This document shows, in pieces, positions 9,615-18,979 of a stretch of DNA of 62,417 bases. The notes below the pieces were generated by a model. It worked only from the letters and a program-made list of their open reading frames with translations. It was not told the origin of the DNA and did not search any database. This DNA is from Desulfuromonadaceae bacterium. GTDB taxonomy: Bacteria; Desulfobacterota; Desulfuromonadia; Geobacterales; Pseudopelobacteraceae. The position numbers were made by a program, and so were the translations under genes. Numbering within the stretch: position 1 is the first letter of the stretch; each line of letters starts with the position of its first letter. The DNA lies in contig JAQTQX010000015.1 in assembly GCA_028712075.1 (NCBI GenBank), positions 45,210 through 107,626 on the forward strand. Reading direction: 5' to 3'.

Positions 9615-10832
9615 ATGGCCAAATTTAACTGGGAAGCCCGCACACGGACCGGTGGTATTCAAAAAGGTGTTATTGAGGCGGCAACCGTTGATATCGTTGA
9701 GGCACAGTTGAAAAGATATGGTTTCAGTAATATTTCAATAAAAGCTGAGGCCAAGGGACTGAGTTTCAAGATGCCGAAATTTGGTGGCAGTAGCAAGGTT
9801 GATGAAAAAGATCTCGTCGTTTTCACCCGACAGTTTTCGACCATGATTGATTCTGGTTTGCCGCTTGTCCAGTGCCTTGAAATACTTGCAAGCCAGCAGG
9901 AAAACAAAACATTTAAGGAGATTTTGTACAAAGTCAAGGAAAGCGTCGAGAGCGGTTCAACATTTGCTGATGCGCTTGGCAAACACCCGAAGGCATTTGA
10001 TCAACTGTTTGTAAACCTGGTTGCCGCTGGTGAAATTGGCGGCATTCTCGATACTATTCTGACTCGTCTGGCTGCTTATATTGAAAAGTCGATGAAATTG
10101 AAAAAACAGATCAAAGGGGCAATGGTCTACCCGATAACTATCATGTCTATTGCGGTCGTTGTCGTGGGAGTTATTCTGATATTTGTTATCCCGACTTTTG
10201 CAAAAATGTTTACCGAGTTCGGGGGTGAATTACCCGCGCCGACTAAATTTGTCATTGCCTTAAGTAATTTTCTTGTAAAATACTTTCTCGTCTTAATAGG
10301 CGGTTTTTATGCGATTGTCTGGGCGATAAAGAAATATTACTCAACAGCGGTAGGTCGCAAGAATATTGACAGGTTTGCGCTCAAAGCTCCTATTGCCGGT
10401 CCACTGATCAGGAAAGTCTCAGTTGCGAAATTTACCAGAACATTAGGTACTATGGTCAGTTCCGGTGTTCCGATTATGGACGGCCTTGAAATAGTTGCTA
10501 AAACCGCCGGTAACAAAATTGTTGAAGAAGCAATTTATTCGGTTCGACAGGCTATTTCCGAAGGTAAAACCATGGCGGAACCTCTCGCCGCCTGCGGAGT
10601 CTTCCCGCCTATGGTGGTTCAGATGATTTCTGTAGGTGAGGCGACAGGAGCTATGGACGCCATGCTGAATAAAATCGCCGATTTTTATGATGACGAGGTT
10701 GACGATGCGGTTGGCGCCATGACGGCTATGATGGAACCGTTACTGATGGTCTTTCTTGGCACAACAGTCGGTGGACTGGTCGTTGCCATGTATCTGCCAA
10801 TCTTCAAGCTGGCGGGGGCTGTCGGCGGTTGA
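9615..10832 (+). CDS. pilC: Type IV pilus inner-membrane platform protein PilC
   Basis: Polytopic platform that links the PilB/PilT motors to pilin assembly. The 405 residues contain two T2SF repeats, seen from the paired motifs FTRQFSTMIDSGLPLVQCLE and FTRTLGTMVSSGVPIMDGLE. Hydrophobic segments lie near residues 170-195, 212-238 and 370-400, the usual three-helix layout. GGAGG stands nine bases before the ATG. Confidence 0.95.
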   Translation: MAKFNWEARTRTGGIQKGVIEAATVDIVEAQLKRYGFSNISIKAEAKGLSFKMPKFGGSSKVDEKDLVVFTRQFSTMIDSGLPLVQCLEILASQQENKTFKEILYKVKESVESGSTFADALGKHPKAFDQLFVNLVAAGEIGGILDTILTRLAAYIEKSMKLKKQIKGAMVYPITIMSIAVVVVGVILIFVIPTFAKMFTEFGGELPAPTKFVIALSNFLVKYFLVLIGGFYAIVWAIKKYYSTAVGRKNIDRFALKAPIAGPLIRKVSVAKFTRTLGTMVSSGVPIMDGLEIVAKTAGNKIVEEAIYSVRQAISEGKTMAEPLAACGVFPPMVVQMISVGEATGAMDAMLNKIADFYDDEVDDAVGAMTAMMEPLLMVFLGTTVGGLVVAMYLPIFKLAGAVGG

Positions 10833-10834
10833 TC

Positions 10835-12448
10835 ATGGGCTCTGAACGGAGGCTCAGGCTTTTCATCTATGCCAGGATAATAGTTTCTTTCCTGTTTCTG
10901 GCCACAACCCTGTTAGTTGAATACCAAGGCACGTCTGCTGAAATGGAACGCTTTCAATCTGGTGTTATCAGATTGATGGCGTTTTCCTTTTTTTTCTCGG
11001 TCATTTCGCTGCTTTTCCTGAAAAAACAGCGTTTCACCCAGTTCTTTACCATTATTCAGGTTATCTGGGATTTATCGTTTGTTACCGTCCTAGTGCTGTT
11101 TACCGGAGGAGTTCTCAGCCCGTACTCATTTCTGTATCTGCTGTCAATCATGATTGCCGGCATGCTTCTGGGGCGCCGTCAGGCGCTGTATACCGCGTCA
11201 CTGTGCGGAATTCTCTACGGAACAATCCTTGATTTTCAATACTTCGGTTATCTTTCCTCAATTGGCCTCAGCCAGGAAGATGCGTTAAAAGTCGGTGCGC
11301 TTCGACTCTTTTACACAATTTCATTTAATCTTATTGCCTTTGGCCTGACCGCTTTTATTACCGGGCTATTGGCCGAACGGGCCCGTTTAAGTGAAGAAGC
11401 GCTCCAGCGATCATCCATCGATTATTTTGAACTTGCTCAACTGAACTCGGCTATCGTTGCTCATAGCGAGAGCGGACTTATGACGCTTACAGTAACGGGG
11501 CGTATTCGAGTCTTTAATCCATACGCGGAAAAAATTACCGGCATCAGCCAGTCTGATGCTTATAATAAGCAGGTCGAATCGGTGTTCCCGCAGTTGGCCG
11601 GGGCACTGATCCCGGCTGGAAATGAAGTTAATAGAGAATTTTCATATCAGGGCGGAAGTGGTAGCACAACATACCTGGATTGCCACGTCGCTTCATTTTA
11701 TGACAGTATGGGGCAACATGCCGGCTATATAGTTAACTTTAGGGACACCACCAATATGCGGCGTATGGAGGCTGCTCTTAAAAAGGCTGATCGACTGGCG
11801 GCGCTGGGCGAATTATCTGCCCGCATGGCACATGAAATTAAAAACCCACTTGCCGCTTTGTGTGGGTCGGTACAACTTCTTTCCAGCGCAGCAACTATTC
11901 AGGAACAAGATGCTCGCCTTCTGGCCATTATTACGCGTGAGGCTGGTCGGCTGGATGTGCTCATCTCGGAATTTTTGATGTATGCTCGCCCCGCCAAACC
12001 CAAAATAGTAATGTTTGCGCTGCACCAGTATATCGAGGAAGATCTGGCATTTCTCACTCAGGACCCGCGTTTTGAAGGCAGATTACTCAAAAATCTGGTG
12101 CCGGAATATGCTGAAATTACCGCTGATCCTGATCAGTTGCAGCAAGTGCTCATAAATCTCCTGCAAAATGCAGCCGATGCAACATCTGACGGGGGGGAAA
12201 TAACAATCGAATACACTGCTACTGAGGAGACAGCCAAAATTATCATTACAGATAACGGTGACGGGATCAAACCAGAGGCGACACAGCATCTCTTTGAACC
12301 ATTTTGGACTACCAAAGCTGCTGGAACCGGTCTTGGTTTGGCCATCAGTTACCGGATTATTGAGGCACATGGTGGCTTGCTCTCTGTAGAATCCCCTCCT
12401 AGCGGTGGGTGCAGATTCATCATAGCATTGCCGGCGTTCGTGGCTTAA
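10835..12448 (+). CDS. pilS: PilS-like membrane sensor histidine kinase
   Basis: Membrane sensor kinase. In relatives PilS phosphorylates PilR to control sigma54-dependent pilin transcription. The 537-residue protein has about six N-terminal membrane segments (residues 8-185), a PAS domain (about 205-310), HisKA with MAHEIKNP (H333) and a HATPase domain with DNGDGI and GTGLGLAIS. The ATG at 10835 lies three bases after the pilC stop; a TTG at 10829 could start it in the same frame. In Geobacter the usual order continues with pilR and pilA, but here a terminator and the oppositely oriented htpG follow, so its partner must lie elsewhere. Confidence 0.88.
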   Translation: MGSERRLRLFIYARIIVSFLFLATTLLVEYQGTSAEMERFQSGVIRLMAFSFFFSVISLLFLKKQRFTQFFTIIQVIWDLSFVTVLVLFTGGVLSPYSFLYLLSIMIAGMLLGRRQALYTASLCGILYGTILDFQYFGYLSSIGLSQEDALKVGALRLFYTISFNLIAFGLTAFITGLLAERARLSEEALQRSSIDYFELAQLNSAIVAHSESGLMTLTVTGRIRVFNPYAEKITGISQSDAYNKQVESVFPQLAGALIPAGNEVNREFSYQGGSGSTTYLDCHVASFYDSMGQHAGYIVNFRDTTNMRRMEAALKKADRLAALGELSARMAHEIKNPLAALCGSVQLLSSAATIQEQDARLLAIITREAGRLDVLISEFLMYARPAKPKIVMFALHQYIEEDLAFLTQDPRFEGRLLKNLVPEYAEITADPDQLQQVLINLLQNAADATSDGGEITIEYTATEETAKIIITDNGDGIKPEATQHLFEPFWTTKAAGTGLGLAISYRIIEAHGGLLSVESPPSGGCRFIIALPAFVA

Positions 12449-12455
12449 GGTCAGA

Positions 12456-12500
12456 ACAAAAGCGCCCCCTGGAAGATACAATTCCGGGGGGCGCTTTTGT
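12456..12500. terminator. Bidirectional terminator between pilS and htpG
   Basis: Perfect 14-base stem: ACAAAAGCGCCCCC (12456-12469) pairs with 12487-12500. The A-rich outer part on one strand reads as a T-tract on the other, so it can stop transcription from both convergent genes. Confidence 0.85.
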
Positions 12501-12526
12501 GAGCGATATGCATTTCTGGTAAAATA

Positions 12527-14461
12527 TTACTGAGCAGCTTTTACCATCAGGTCACTTACCAGTTTCGTAAAACGAAGAGGATCTTTAATGGCGGATCCTT
12601 CCGTCAGAAGTGCCTGATCATAGAGCAGGTCCGCGTAATCTGTCAGTGCCGGTGCTGTCGTCTCTTTCTGGTGGATTGCAGCCATAGCCCTGAGGATGGC
12701 GTGGTCAGGGTTCAATTCCAGTACCCGTTTTGATTCAGGGACGTTCTGGTTCATCGCCTTCATGATGCGCTCCATGTTGGCGTTCATGCCGTATTCATCT
12801 GCAACCAGGCAGCAGGCGCTGTCAGTCAGACGATTAGAGAAGCGTACTTCCTTGACCTTGTCTTTCAGGCGGTCACTGATAAGGGTAATCAGGTCACTGA
12901 ATTCTTTTTTGGCTTCCTCCCGCTTCTTCTCTTTCTCTTTTTGTTCCTCTTCGCTGTCGAGGTTGATATCGCCGCGATCAACCGCTTTAAGATGTTTCTC
13001 GTCATATTCGGTCAGCGTCTGGACAACCCATTCATCAACCGGATCGGTCAAAAAGAGAACTTCGAACCCTTTGGCGCGGAAGGCCTCCAGATGCGGTGAT
13101 TGTTCCAGCGTTTCACGACTGGTGCCGGTAATGTAGTAAATTTCTTTCTGCTCTTCCGGCATTCTGCCGACGTACTCCTTCAAAGAAACAAGGGAGCCGG
13201 CTTCGGTAGAGGTACTTTCAAACAGGACCAATTCCTGCAGCTTTTCTTTGTTTGCGTAGTCAAAATGCAGCCCCTCTTTGAGTACCTGGCCAAACTCTTT
13301 CCAAAAGGTAACGTACTCATCAAAGTTTTGCTCTTTAACTTCCGAAAGTGTCGAAATAATTTTACCAACGAGGCTCTTCTGAATGCGCTTGATCTGAACG
13401 TCCTCCTGCAGGATTTCACGCGAAACATTCAGCGGCAGATCGGAGGAATCGACAACCCCCTTGACGAAACGGAGATAATCCGGAATCAGCTCTTCGCACT
13501 TGTCGCTGATGAACACGCGGCGCACATACAATTGAAGTCCTTTTTTCCGATCATTCATGAACATGTCGAACGGCTTTTTTGCGGGCAGGAAGAGCAGAGC
13601 CTTAAATTCGCTGGTGCCTTCAGCTGAGAAATGAATGGTGCGAAATGGTGCATCGTAGTCATGGGACACATGCTTGTAGAATTCTGTATACTCTTCTTCA
13701 GTGACGTCGCTTTTAGCGCGCGCCCAGATAGCTTTCATCGAATTCAGGGTCTGTTCTTCTGTTTTCTCGATCGTTCCGGCACCTTCAATTTCCTCACCGT
13801 TTACACCCTTTGGCGTTTCAGTGCGAGTGATATCCATCACCACCGGGTATTGGATGTAGTCAGAGTACTTTTTAACAATTGAACGGATTTTCCATTCGTC
13901 CAGATAGGTCTTAAATTCCTCTTTGAGATGCAGAGTGATTTCAGTGCCGCGCTGTTCACGGCTGCATTCTTCAATGGTGTAGCTGCCGTCGCCGGTCGAT
14001 TCCCAGCGGCATCCATCGGCAGCTGCGCCACCTTTACGCGTTTCAAGCGTCACTTTGTCAGCAACCATGAATGACGCGTAGAATCCGACTCCGAACTGTC
14101 CGATGAGTTCGGGGTTGTCGGATGCAGCCTTATCTTTCAGGGATTGCATGAACGCTTTGGTACCGGAGCGGGCAATCGTACCGATATTTTCCTCCACTTC
14201 GGCCATGTTCATACCGATACCGTTGTCGCGGATGATCAGGGTGCCGGCATCCTTGTTCGGAATCAGCTTGATCTTCCAGTCGCTGTTTCCTTCAAGAAGC
14301 GCCTCATCGGAATGTGATTCGAAGCGCACCTTATCGATGGCGTCTGAAGCGTTTGAAATCAGTTCGCGCAGGAAGATGTCTTTGTTGGAATAGAGTGAGT
14401 GGATTACCAGATCGAGCAGTTGCTGCACTTCGGTCTGAAACTGTTTGGTCGTTTTTGACAT
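12527..14461 (-). CDS. htpG: Molecular chaperone HtpG (bacterial Hsp90)
   Basis: ATP-driven dimeric chaperone. The 644 residues start [20 protein letters not shown], followed by the Hsp90 signature [18 protein letters not shown]. The GHKL ATPase shows DNGIGM and [11 protein letters not shown]; the middle domain has NVSREILQ. The ATG at 14461 has AAGGAG upstream on the minus strand. It stands alone, divergent from the S1-domain gene and convergent with pilS. E. coli HtpG has 624 residues, so the length is normal. Confidence 0.96.
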   Translation of the reverse strand: MSKTTKQFQTEVQQLLDLVIHSLYSNKDIFLRELISNASDAIDKVRFESHSDEALLEGNSDWKIKLIPNKDAGTLIIRDNGIGMNMAEVEENIGTIARSGTKAFMQSLKDKAASDNPELIGQFGVGFYASFMVADKVTLETRKGGAAADGCRWESTGDGSYTIEECSREQRGTEITLHLKEEFKTYLDEWKIRSIVKKYSDYIQYPVVMDITRTETPKGVNGEEIEGAGTIEKTEEQTLNSMKAIWARAKSDVTEEEYTEFYKHVSHDYDAPFRTIHFSAEGTSEFKALLFLPAKKPFDMFMNDRKKGLQLYVRRVFISDKCEELIPDYLRFVKGVVDSSDLPLNVSREILQEDVQIKRIQKSLVGKIISTLSEVKEQNFDEYVTFWKEFGQVLKEGLHFDYANKEKLQELVLFESTSTEAGSLVSLKEYVGRMPEEQKEIYYITGTSRETLEQSPHLEAFRAKGFEVLFLTDPVDEWVVQTLTEYDEKHLKAVDRGDINLDSEEEQKEKEKKREEAKKEFSDLITLISDRLKDKVKEVRFSNRLTDSACCLVADEYGMNANMERIMKAMNQNVPESKRVLELNPDHAILRAMAAIHQKETTAPALTDYADLLYDQALLTEGSAIKDPLRFTKLVSDLMVKAAQ

Positions 14462-14558
14462 AACTTAAGCGTCTCCTTCGGTATGAATGAATATGCCTGA
14501 TCACCATAAGCATGGTATTCCCGGTTTTCAAGGGGTAAAGTGTGTAAAAATGGCAAAT

Positions 14559-14586
14559 TTGATTATCAGCTGAGTTATGCTATAGT
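14559..14586 (+). promoter_or_regulatory. Probable promoter of the S1-domain gene
   Basis: TTGATT (14559-14564), a 16-base spacer and TATAGT (14581-14586) lie 39 bases before the start codon at 14625, in the divergent region between htpG and the S1-domain gene. Box quality is good; activity is inferred. Confidence 0.5.
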
Positions 14587-14624
14587 CCGGCAACCACTAC
14601 ATTGTTCAAGGGAGTTACGAACAG

Positions 14625-15857
14625 ATGAAAAGCAACCACGACATTGATGACGACGAAATGATTGAGGAAACAGAGGAAATTGAAGACGGTAGCTTTGCCG
14701 AACTGTTTGAGGAGAGTTCCAGTCAGAGCAAAAGGTGGCTTGAACCGGGTCAGAAGCTGACCGGAAAAGTGCTGAAAGTCGGTAACGAATGGATTTTCAT
14801 GGATACCGGCCAGAAAGGAGAGGGGGTTATTGAAAGGAAAGAATTCCTGGACATCGACGGCAACCTTACCGTGAAGGAGGGCGATGCCATCACCGCTTAT
14901 TTCCTTTCTTCCACTCATGGAGAAATGCGTTTCACCACCAGAATTGGCGGGAGCGTTTCCGGCAGTACCCAGCTTGAACAGGCCTGGCAGGCGGGTGTCC
15001 CGGTGGAAGGTGTTGTTGAGAAGGAAATCAAAGGGGGCTATGAGATAAAGCTGGGCGGCTCAGCCCGGGCATTCTGCCCCTATTCCCAGATAGCGCTTCG
15101 ACGTATTGAAAATCCTGAAACATTAATCGGTACACGCCTGACGTTCCAGATCAGCGAGTATTCAGAAAACGGACGAAACATTATTGTTTCCCGCCGTGCT
15201 CTGCTTGAAGAGGAACAGCGCCGCCTTAAAGAGGAAGCCCACGCTGGAATTACTGAAGGCATGACAGTCACCGGTACGGTTACATCTCTCCAGGATTACG
15301 GGGCTTTTATCGATATAGGTGGTTTGGAGGGGCTGCTTCCGGTATCCGAAATCGGCTGGAGTCGTGTAAACAGCGTCCGCGATGTACTTGGTGTCGGCCA
15401 GCAACTGAAGGTCGTGATCAAAGCAATTGACCGTGAAAACGAGCGCATTTCCCTTAGCATCAAGGATACTCTCGCCGACCCGTGGGAGTTGGTGTCTGTT
15501 AATTTTCCGGAGGGATCATTCCATAGTGGCACGGTGGTTCGTCTTGATACATTCGGGGCCTTTGTGACTGTGGCTGATGGTGTTGATGGCCTGTTACACA
15601 TTTCCAAACTCGGTGGCGGCAAACGGATCAATCATCCTCGTGAAGTGGTAAAGGAAGGGGAGCAGATTGAAGTCAAGATAGAGAGCATTGACCGCGTCAA
15701 CCGCCGTATCTCTCTCGCTCTGGCCGGCCCGGCCCGTGCCGCTGCTGAGGAGGAGGCCACTCTCGCTGAATTTCGTCAGCAGTCGGTTGATGCCCCCAAA
15801 GGGATGGGCACTCTGGGAGATATGTTGCGTGCCAAAGTGCAAAAGGGTAAAAAGTGA
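14625..15857 (+). CDS. S1 RNA-binding domain protein (RpsA-like, four S1 repeats)
   Basis: A 410-residue protein with an acidic N-terminus (residues 1-30, mostly D and E) and four S1/OB repeats. They begin near GQKLTGKVLKVG (about 45), GVPVEGVVEKE (about 125), GMTVTGTVTSLQDYGAF (about 210) and GSFHSGTVVRLDTFGAF (about 295). The last two carry the classical GxVxxxxxxGAFV and GLLHIS-type motifs. It is shorter than ribosomal protein S1 (about 550 residues, six repeats) and is probably an auxiliary RNA-binding or translation factor rather than S1 itself. It overlaps the next gene through GTGA. Confidence 0.85.
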   Translation: MKSNHDIDDDEMIEETEEIEDGSFAELFEESSSQSKRWLEPGQKLTGKVLKVGNEWIFMDTGQKGEGVIERKEFLDIDGNLTVKEGDAITAYFLSSTHGEMRFTTRIGGSVSGSTQLEQAWQAGVPVEGVVEKEIKGGYEIKLGGSARAFCPYSQIALRRIENPETLIGTRLTFQISEYSENGRNIIVSRRALLEEEQRRLKEEAHAGITEGMTVTGTVTSLQDYGAFIDIGGLEGLLPVSEIGWSRVNSVRDVLGVGQQLKVVIKAIDRENERISLSIKDTLADPWELVSVNFPEGSFHSGTVVRLDTFGAFVTVADGVDGLLHISKLGGGKRINHPREVVKEGEQIEVKIESIDRVNRRISLALAGPARAAAEEEATLAEFRQQSVDAPKGMGTLGDMLRAKVQKGKK

Positions 15858-16165
15858 CGGACATGACCGGCGCAGATACTAAAGAATCAGATTGGGACAG
15901 CCGCTGTAAAAAGTGTGGCCAATGCTGTTTTGAAAAAATTGAAAATGAACGCGGCACGATTTTTTATACTCAGACATCGTGTCGTTTTTTAGACCTTACC
16001 ACGCGCCAATGTAAAATTTATGAGCGCAGGTTTGCTATAAACCCGAGCTGCGTAAAATTGACTCCAGAGCTGGTTCAAACATTGCGTTGGCTACCGCGTG
16101 ACTGCGGATATCAAACTCCAGTCGTGGCACCTGTCAGACCTTCAGGCAAAAGAGGGAAGAAATAA
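15854..16165 (+). CDS. YkgJ-family cysteine-cluster protein
   Basis: A 103-residue protein with the clustered cysteines of the YkgJ/UPF0153 type: CKKCGQCC near residue 18, then TSCRFLD, QCKIYE and PSCV, and a final DCGY. This spacing suggests a metal or Fe-S site. The GTG at 15854 overlaps the stop of the S1-domain gene; an ATG at 15863 would shorten it by three residues. The coupling suggests a job connected with the RNA-binding protein, but none is known. Confidence 0.8.
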   Translation: MTDMTGADTKESDWDSRCKKCGQCCFEKIENERGTIFYTQTSCRFLDLTTRQCKIYERRFAINPSCVKLTPELVQTLRWLPRDCGYQTPVVAPVRPSGKRGKK

Positions 16166-16215
16166 AAGAGCCGGTAACTGGAAACTGCTGACAAGCATTC
16201 CTGTTACCGGCTCTT
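16166..16215. terminator. Bidirectional terminator between the ykgJ-like gene and metF
   Basis: A 13-base perfect stem: AAGAGCCGGTAAC (16166-16178) pairs with GTTACCGGCTCTT (16203-16215) around a 24-base loop. It begins directly after the plus-strand stop codon and precedes the end of metF on the minus strand, fitting shared use by two convergent genes. Confidence 0.75.
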
Positions 16216-16240
16216 AAAACATCTATCAGGATCATCCTGA

Positions 16241-17116
16241 TTATTTCATCTCCAACCCCTCAACCAGTTCCAACACCACTTCAGCTCTATTGAGAGTGTA
16301 AATATGTACGCCTGGGACCCCGGACGCCAGGAGTTCCTGAGCCTGTTGCCGAGCGTGGGCGACGCCGATTTTCTGCACTGCGGCAGCCCCTCCATCCCGA
16401 TCAGCCTGCTCCAGTTTGGCAAGGAAATCTGCCGGAATTGTTGCGCCGCACAGCGACACGATCCGCTTGATGACTTTCAGGCTGACAACCGGGAGGATTC
16501 CCGGAATAATAGGCTTGGAAACTCCAGCCGTACGAGCCCGTTTGACAAACGAGTGGTACAATTCATTATCAAAAAACAGCTGAGTAATGGCAAAGTCTGC
16601 ACCTCTATCCAGTTTCATCTTCAGGAAGGCAAGGTCAGATTCAACATTTTCCGCCTCCGGATGTACTTCAGGATACCCTGCAACCCCGATTCCCATACCT
16701 GGAAATGATGATCTGATCATACTGACAAGATCAGATGCATACCGCAGTGGTGAGGGGAGGGGGGTTGCCACTGTACCGTCTTGCGGAAGGTCACCGCGCA
16801 GAGCAAGTACATTAGAGACTCCTGCGGCTGTCAGATCATCAAGAAATTGGGCAACCTCCTCGATTTTTGCGCCAATGCATGTCAGGTGGGCCATAGTTTC
16901 AAGACCATGCTCCTGCTGAAGTCGGGTGACGATGTCAAGCGTATCGGCGTTGGTGCTGCCACCCGCACCGTAGGTCACAGATGCAAAAAGGGGATTCAAA
17001 CGGGCAAGCCGCTGCACGGTCTGGAAAAATGCGGGCCAGTCCTGGCGAGTTTTGGGTGGAAAATATTCCAGAGAGATAAACTGTGAATCAGCTGTTATTG
17101 ATTCAATAATGTTCAT
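16241..17116 (-). CDS. metF: 5,10-methylenetetrahydrofolate reductase
   Basis: FAD enzyme that reduces methylene-THF to methyl-THF for methionine synthesis and one-carbon flow. The 291 residues show the family marks SLEYFPPKT near the start, SVTYGAGGS, HLTCIG, LRGDLP, and FAITQLFFDN with the substrate-site region. I place the start at the ATG at 17116, which has AGGAG nine bases upstream on the minus strand. A TTG at 17161 would add fifteen residues that include the ribosome site itself. Monocistronic, convergent with the ykgJ-like gene. Confidence 0.94.
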   Translation of the reverse strand: MNIIESITADSQFISLEYFPPKTRQDWPAFFQTVQRLARLNPLFASVTYGAGGSTNADTLDIVTRLQQEHGLETMAHLTCIGAKIEEVAQFLDDLTAAGVSNVLALRGDLPQDGTVATPLPSPLRYASDLVSMIRSSFPGMGIGVAGYPEVHPEAENVESDLAFLKMKLDRGADFAITQLFFDNELYHSFVKRARTAGVSKPIIPGILPVVSLKVIKRIVSLCGATIPADFLAKLEQADRDGGAAAVQKIGVAHARQQAQELLASGVPGVHIYTLNRAEVVLELVEGLEMK

Positions 17117-17196
17117 GGTTATGCGCTCCTGTCGCCCCTTTTTAGCCAAATTGTAGAACAAATAGCAATAGAAGATTTATTGCAAAGTTAATTTAT

Positions 17197-17226
17197 TTGA
17201 CAGGGCATGAGAGTATAACGTATAGG
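17197..17226 (+). promoter_or_regulatory. Possible promoter of the BioD-like/DRTGG gene
   Basis: A perfect TTGACA (17197-17202) with an 18-base spacer to TATAGG (17221-17226), 67 bases before the start codon at 17293. The -35 is perfect but the -10 matches only partly. Confidence 0.4.
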
Positions 17227-17292
17227 ATGATGCCTGTTTTTATGTACGTTATCGAATAGTTAGCTGTGTCGTCATAAGGTGTGAGGTGACAG

Positions 17293-18390
17293 ATGGCAAA
17301 AAAAATCTTTATCGCTGCGACCGGCCAGAATACCGGTAAAACGACGACCAGTTTGTCTTTGCTGCACCTCGCCCGAAAAAAATATAAGCGGGTCGGCTTT
17401 ATCAAGCCGCTCGGCCCCAAGCCCTCACTGCTTCGTGGAATAGAAGTAGACAAGGATGCGGCTCTTATTTCCCAGGTATTTGGCCTTGGTAAGGAACTGC
17501 GCCTGATGTCTCCGGTTGTGCTGCATTCCGGTTCAACGCGACAGGTTGTTGATGGCACGATTTCTGTTGACGACCTTCAGGAGCGGATTGTTCATGCCTG
17601 TGCCGAACTTGAGAAGTCGTGCGATTTCCTGATTATCGAAGGGGCCGGGCATGCAGGCGTCGGTTCGGTTATTCACCTGTCGAACGCGCGGATTGCGAAG
17701 CTTCTCAATGCTCCTGTGCTTATGGTGACGGGGGGCGGACTTGGCAATGTTGTCGATTCAGTCTACATGAACCTGGCCCTTTTTCAGAGGGAAGGGGTTG
17801 ATGTCCGGGCTATTCTTGCCAACAAACTGATTCCTGAAAAACGGGACATATCTCTTGATTATCTGCGGCGATGCCTTGCTGGGGAACCTTTCAAAGTGCT
17901 GGGCGGTTTCGACTATCATCCGGTACTGGCCAATCCGACCCTGCGCAGGATTGCCAATCTGCTTGAACTGCAATTGCATGGCAACAAGCGTGATACACAG
18001 CGCATTATAAACCATGTTCAGATTGGTGCTGCGTCGACCCAGAGGGTTGCCGAAATTCTGAAGGATTCGACTCTATTGATTGTTACCAGCAGTCGTGATG
18101 AACTGTTGGTAACAATGGCGACCCTTTACCAGATACCGGCCTATCGGAGTAAAATCGTTGGATTACTTATCCCCGGTCTCAATCCGGTCAGCACTATTAC
18201 GCAGCAGATTCTTGAACGGAGCAACATTCCGTATCTTCGGACTCAGGGGCAATCAACCGCAGACCTTTACCGGATCATCACAGAGGATGTTTCAAAACTG
18301 ACGGCAGAAGATACTGAAAAACTTGCATTGGTGCGGAAACTAGCAGAGGACACCTTCGATTTTGATCTGCTTGATGAGATATTTTTCTGA
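17293..18390 (+). CDS. BioD-like P-loop plus DRTGG-domain protein (phosphotransacetylase N-terminal module)
   Basis: A 365-residue protein with an N-terminal P-loop (GQNTGKTT, residues 11-18) of the dethiobiotin synthetase/CobQ-like fold and the conserved IEGAGHAGVGSV. A C-terminal DRTGG-type domain follows (about residues 215-325). The same two modules form the N-terminal part of large bacterial phosphate acetyltransferases, where they have a regulatory role, but no acetyltransferase catalytic domain follows here. The function of such stand-alone proteins is not established. GAGGTG lies upstream of the ATG. It stands alone, before fur. Confidence 0.75.
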   Translation: MAKKIFIAATGQNTGKTTTSLSLLHLARKKYKRVGFIKPLGPKPSLLRGIEVDKDAALISQVFGLGKELRLMSPVVLHSGSTRQVVDGTISVDDLQERIVHACAELEKSCDFLIIEGAGHAGVGSVIHLSNARIAKLLNAPVLMVTGGGLGNVVDSVYMNLALFQREGVDVRAILANKLIPEKRDISLDYLRRCLAGEPFKVLGGFDYHPVLANPTLRRIANLLELQLHGNKRDTQRIINHVQIGAASTQRVAEILKDSTLLIVTSSRDELLVTMATLYQIPAYRSKIVGLLIPGLNPVSTITQQILERSNIPYLRTQGQSTADLYRIITEDVSKLTAEDTEKLALVRKLAEDTFDFDLLDEIFF

Positions 18391-18398
18391 GTTTTTTC

Positions 18399-18427
18399 TT
18401 GACGCAGCTGCGGGGTCTCTTTATATT
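18399..18427 (+). promoter_or_regulatory. fur promoter
   Basis: TTGACG (18399-18404), a 17-base spacer and TATATT (18422-18427) precede the fur GTG start by 29 bases. The -10 box overlaps the operator-like palindrome by two bases, the classic layout for repression. Confidence 0.65.
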
Positions 18428-18442
18428 GAAATTCAAGTTCAA
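18426..18442. promoter_or_regulatory. Fur-type operator at fur
   Basis: The 17-base element TTGAAATTCAAGTTCAA has TTGAA/TTCAA ends (ATTGAA/TTCAAT with the flanking bases). It matches the element in front of feoB at 14 of 17 positions. It sits between the -10 box and the ribosome site of fur, so autoregulation by Fur is likely. The role is inferred from position and recurrence. Confidence 0.55.
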
Positions 18443-18456
18443 TAAGGAGACGGCAC

Positions 18457-18888
18457 GTGATTCTTGAAAAAAAGAAGGCGTTCAACGACTTTTCAGCGCG
18501 CAAGGGACTCCGTTCTACCCGGCAACGGGACATAATTCTCGATATTTTCCTCTCCACTCATCAGCACATCAGCGTTGAAGAGCTCTATTTTAAAATTAAG
18601 TCAAGCAATCCGGGCATCGGTCATGCCACAGTGTACCGCACTCTGAAATTGTTTGCCGAGGCCGGACTGGCCCGGGAAATTCATTTGCATGACGGCCAGA
18701 CCCGTTATGAGCATGTTGTTGCCGGTGAACATCACGATCATCTTGTCTGCACCGGCTGTAACAGTATTATCGAGTTTGAGGATGAGACGATTGAGAAACT
18801 GCAGAATGAAATAGCTTCCCGTCACGGTTTCCAGATCAAAAATCACAAAATGGAAATATATGGCCTATGCGCCACCTGTAAACAGTAG
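18457..18888 (+). CDS. fur: Ferric uptake regulator Fur
   Basis: Iron-responsive dimeric repressor of 143 residues. It has the winged-helix DNA-binding region (RSTRQRDIILDIFLS and recognition helix GHATVYRTLKLF), the metal site HHDHLVC and two CxxC pairs (CTGC and the C-terminal CATC) that hold structural zinc. The start is GTG with AAGGAG seven bases upstream. The promoter carries an operator-like palindrome that recurs before feoB, tying Fur to the adjacent iron-transport genes. Zur or PerR cannot be fully excluded, but the feo context favours Fur. Confidence 0.88.
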   Translation: MILEKKKAFNDFSARKGLRSTRQRDIILDIFLSTHQHISVEELYFKIKSSNPGIGHATVYRTLKLFAEAGLAREIHLHDGQTRYEHVVAGEHHDHLVCTGCNSIIEFEDETIEKLQNEIASRHGFQIKNHKMEIYGLCATCKQ

Positions 18889-18899
18889 AACCAAATAGT

Positions 18900-18931
18900 G
18901 CCCTCCATTTGCAAAAGGGGGGCTTTCTTTT
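18900..18931 (+). terminator. Intrinsic terminator after fur
   Basis: GCCCTCC (18900-18906) pairs with GGGGGGC (18917-18923, one G-T pair), followed by TTTCTTTT. It separates the fur transcript from the feo promoter region. Confidence 0.55.
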
Positions 18932-18940
18932 GCGATACAA

Positions 18941-18957
18941 TTGAAATTGAATGTCAA
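18941..18957. promoter_or_regulatory. Fur-type operator before feoB
   Basis: TTGAAATTGAATGTCAA differs from the fur-promoter element at three of 17 positions. A possible -10 box TACAAT (18936-18941) abuts it; I see no convincing -35. The placement fits iron-dependent repression of the feo operon. Confidence 0.55.
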
Positions 18958-18979
18958 AAGCATAATAGGGAGCAGATTA

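Noticed and set aside
14462..14535. Heat-shock sigma32 promoter for htpG (CTTGAAAA at 14525-14532 on the minus strand)
   Set aside because: The -35-like box is good, but no CCCCATxT-type -10 box stands at the right distance; CCATGCTT is too close.
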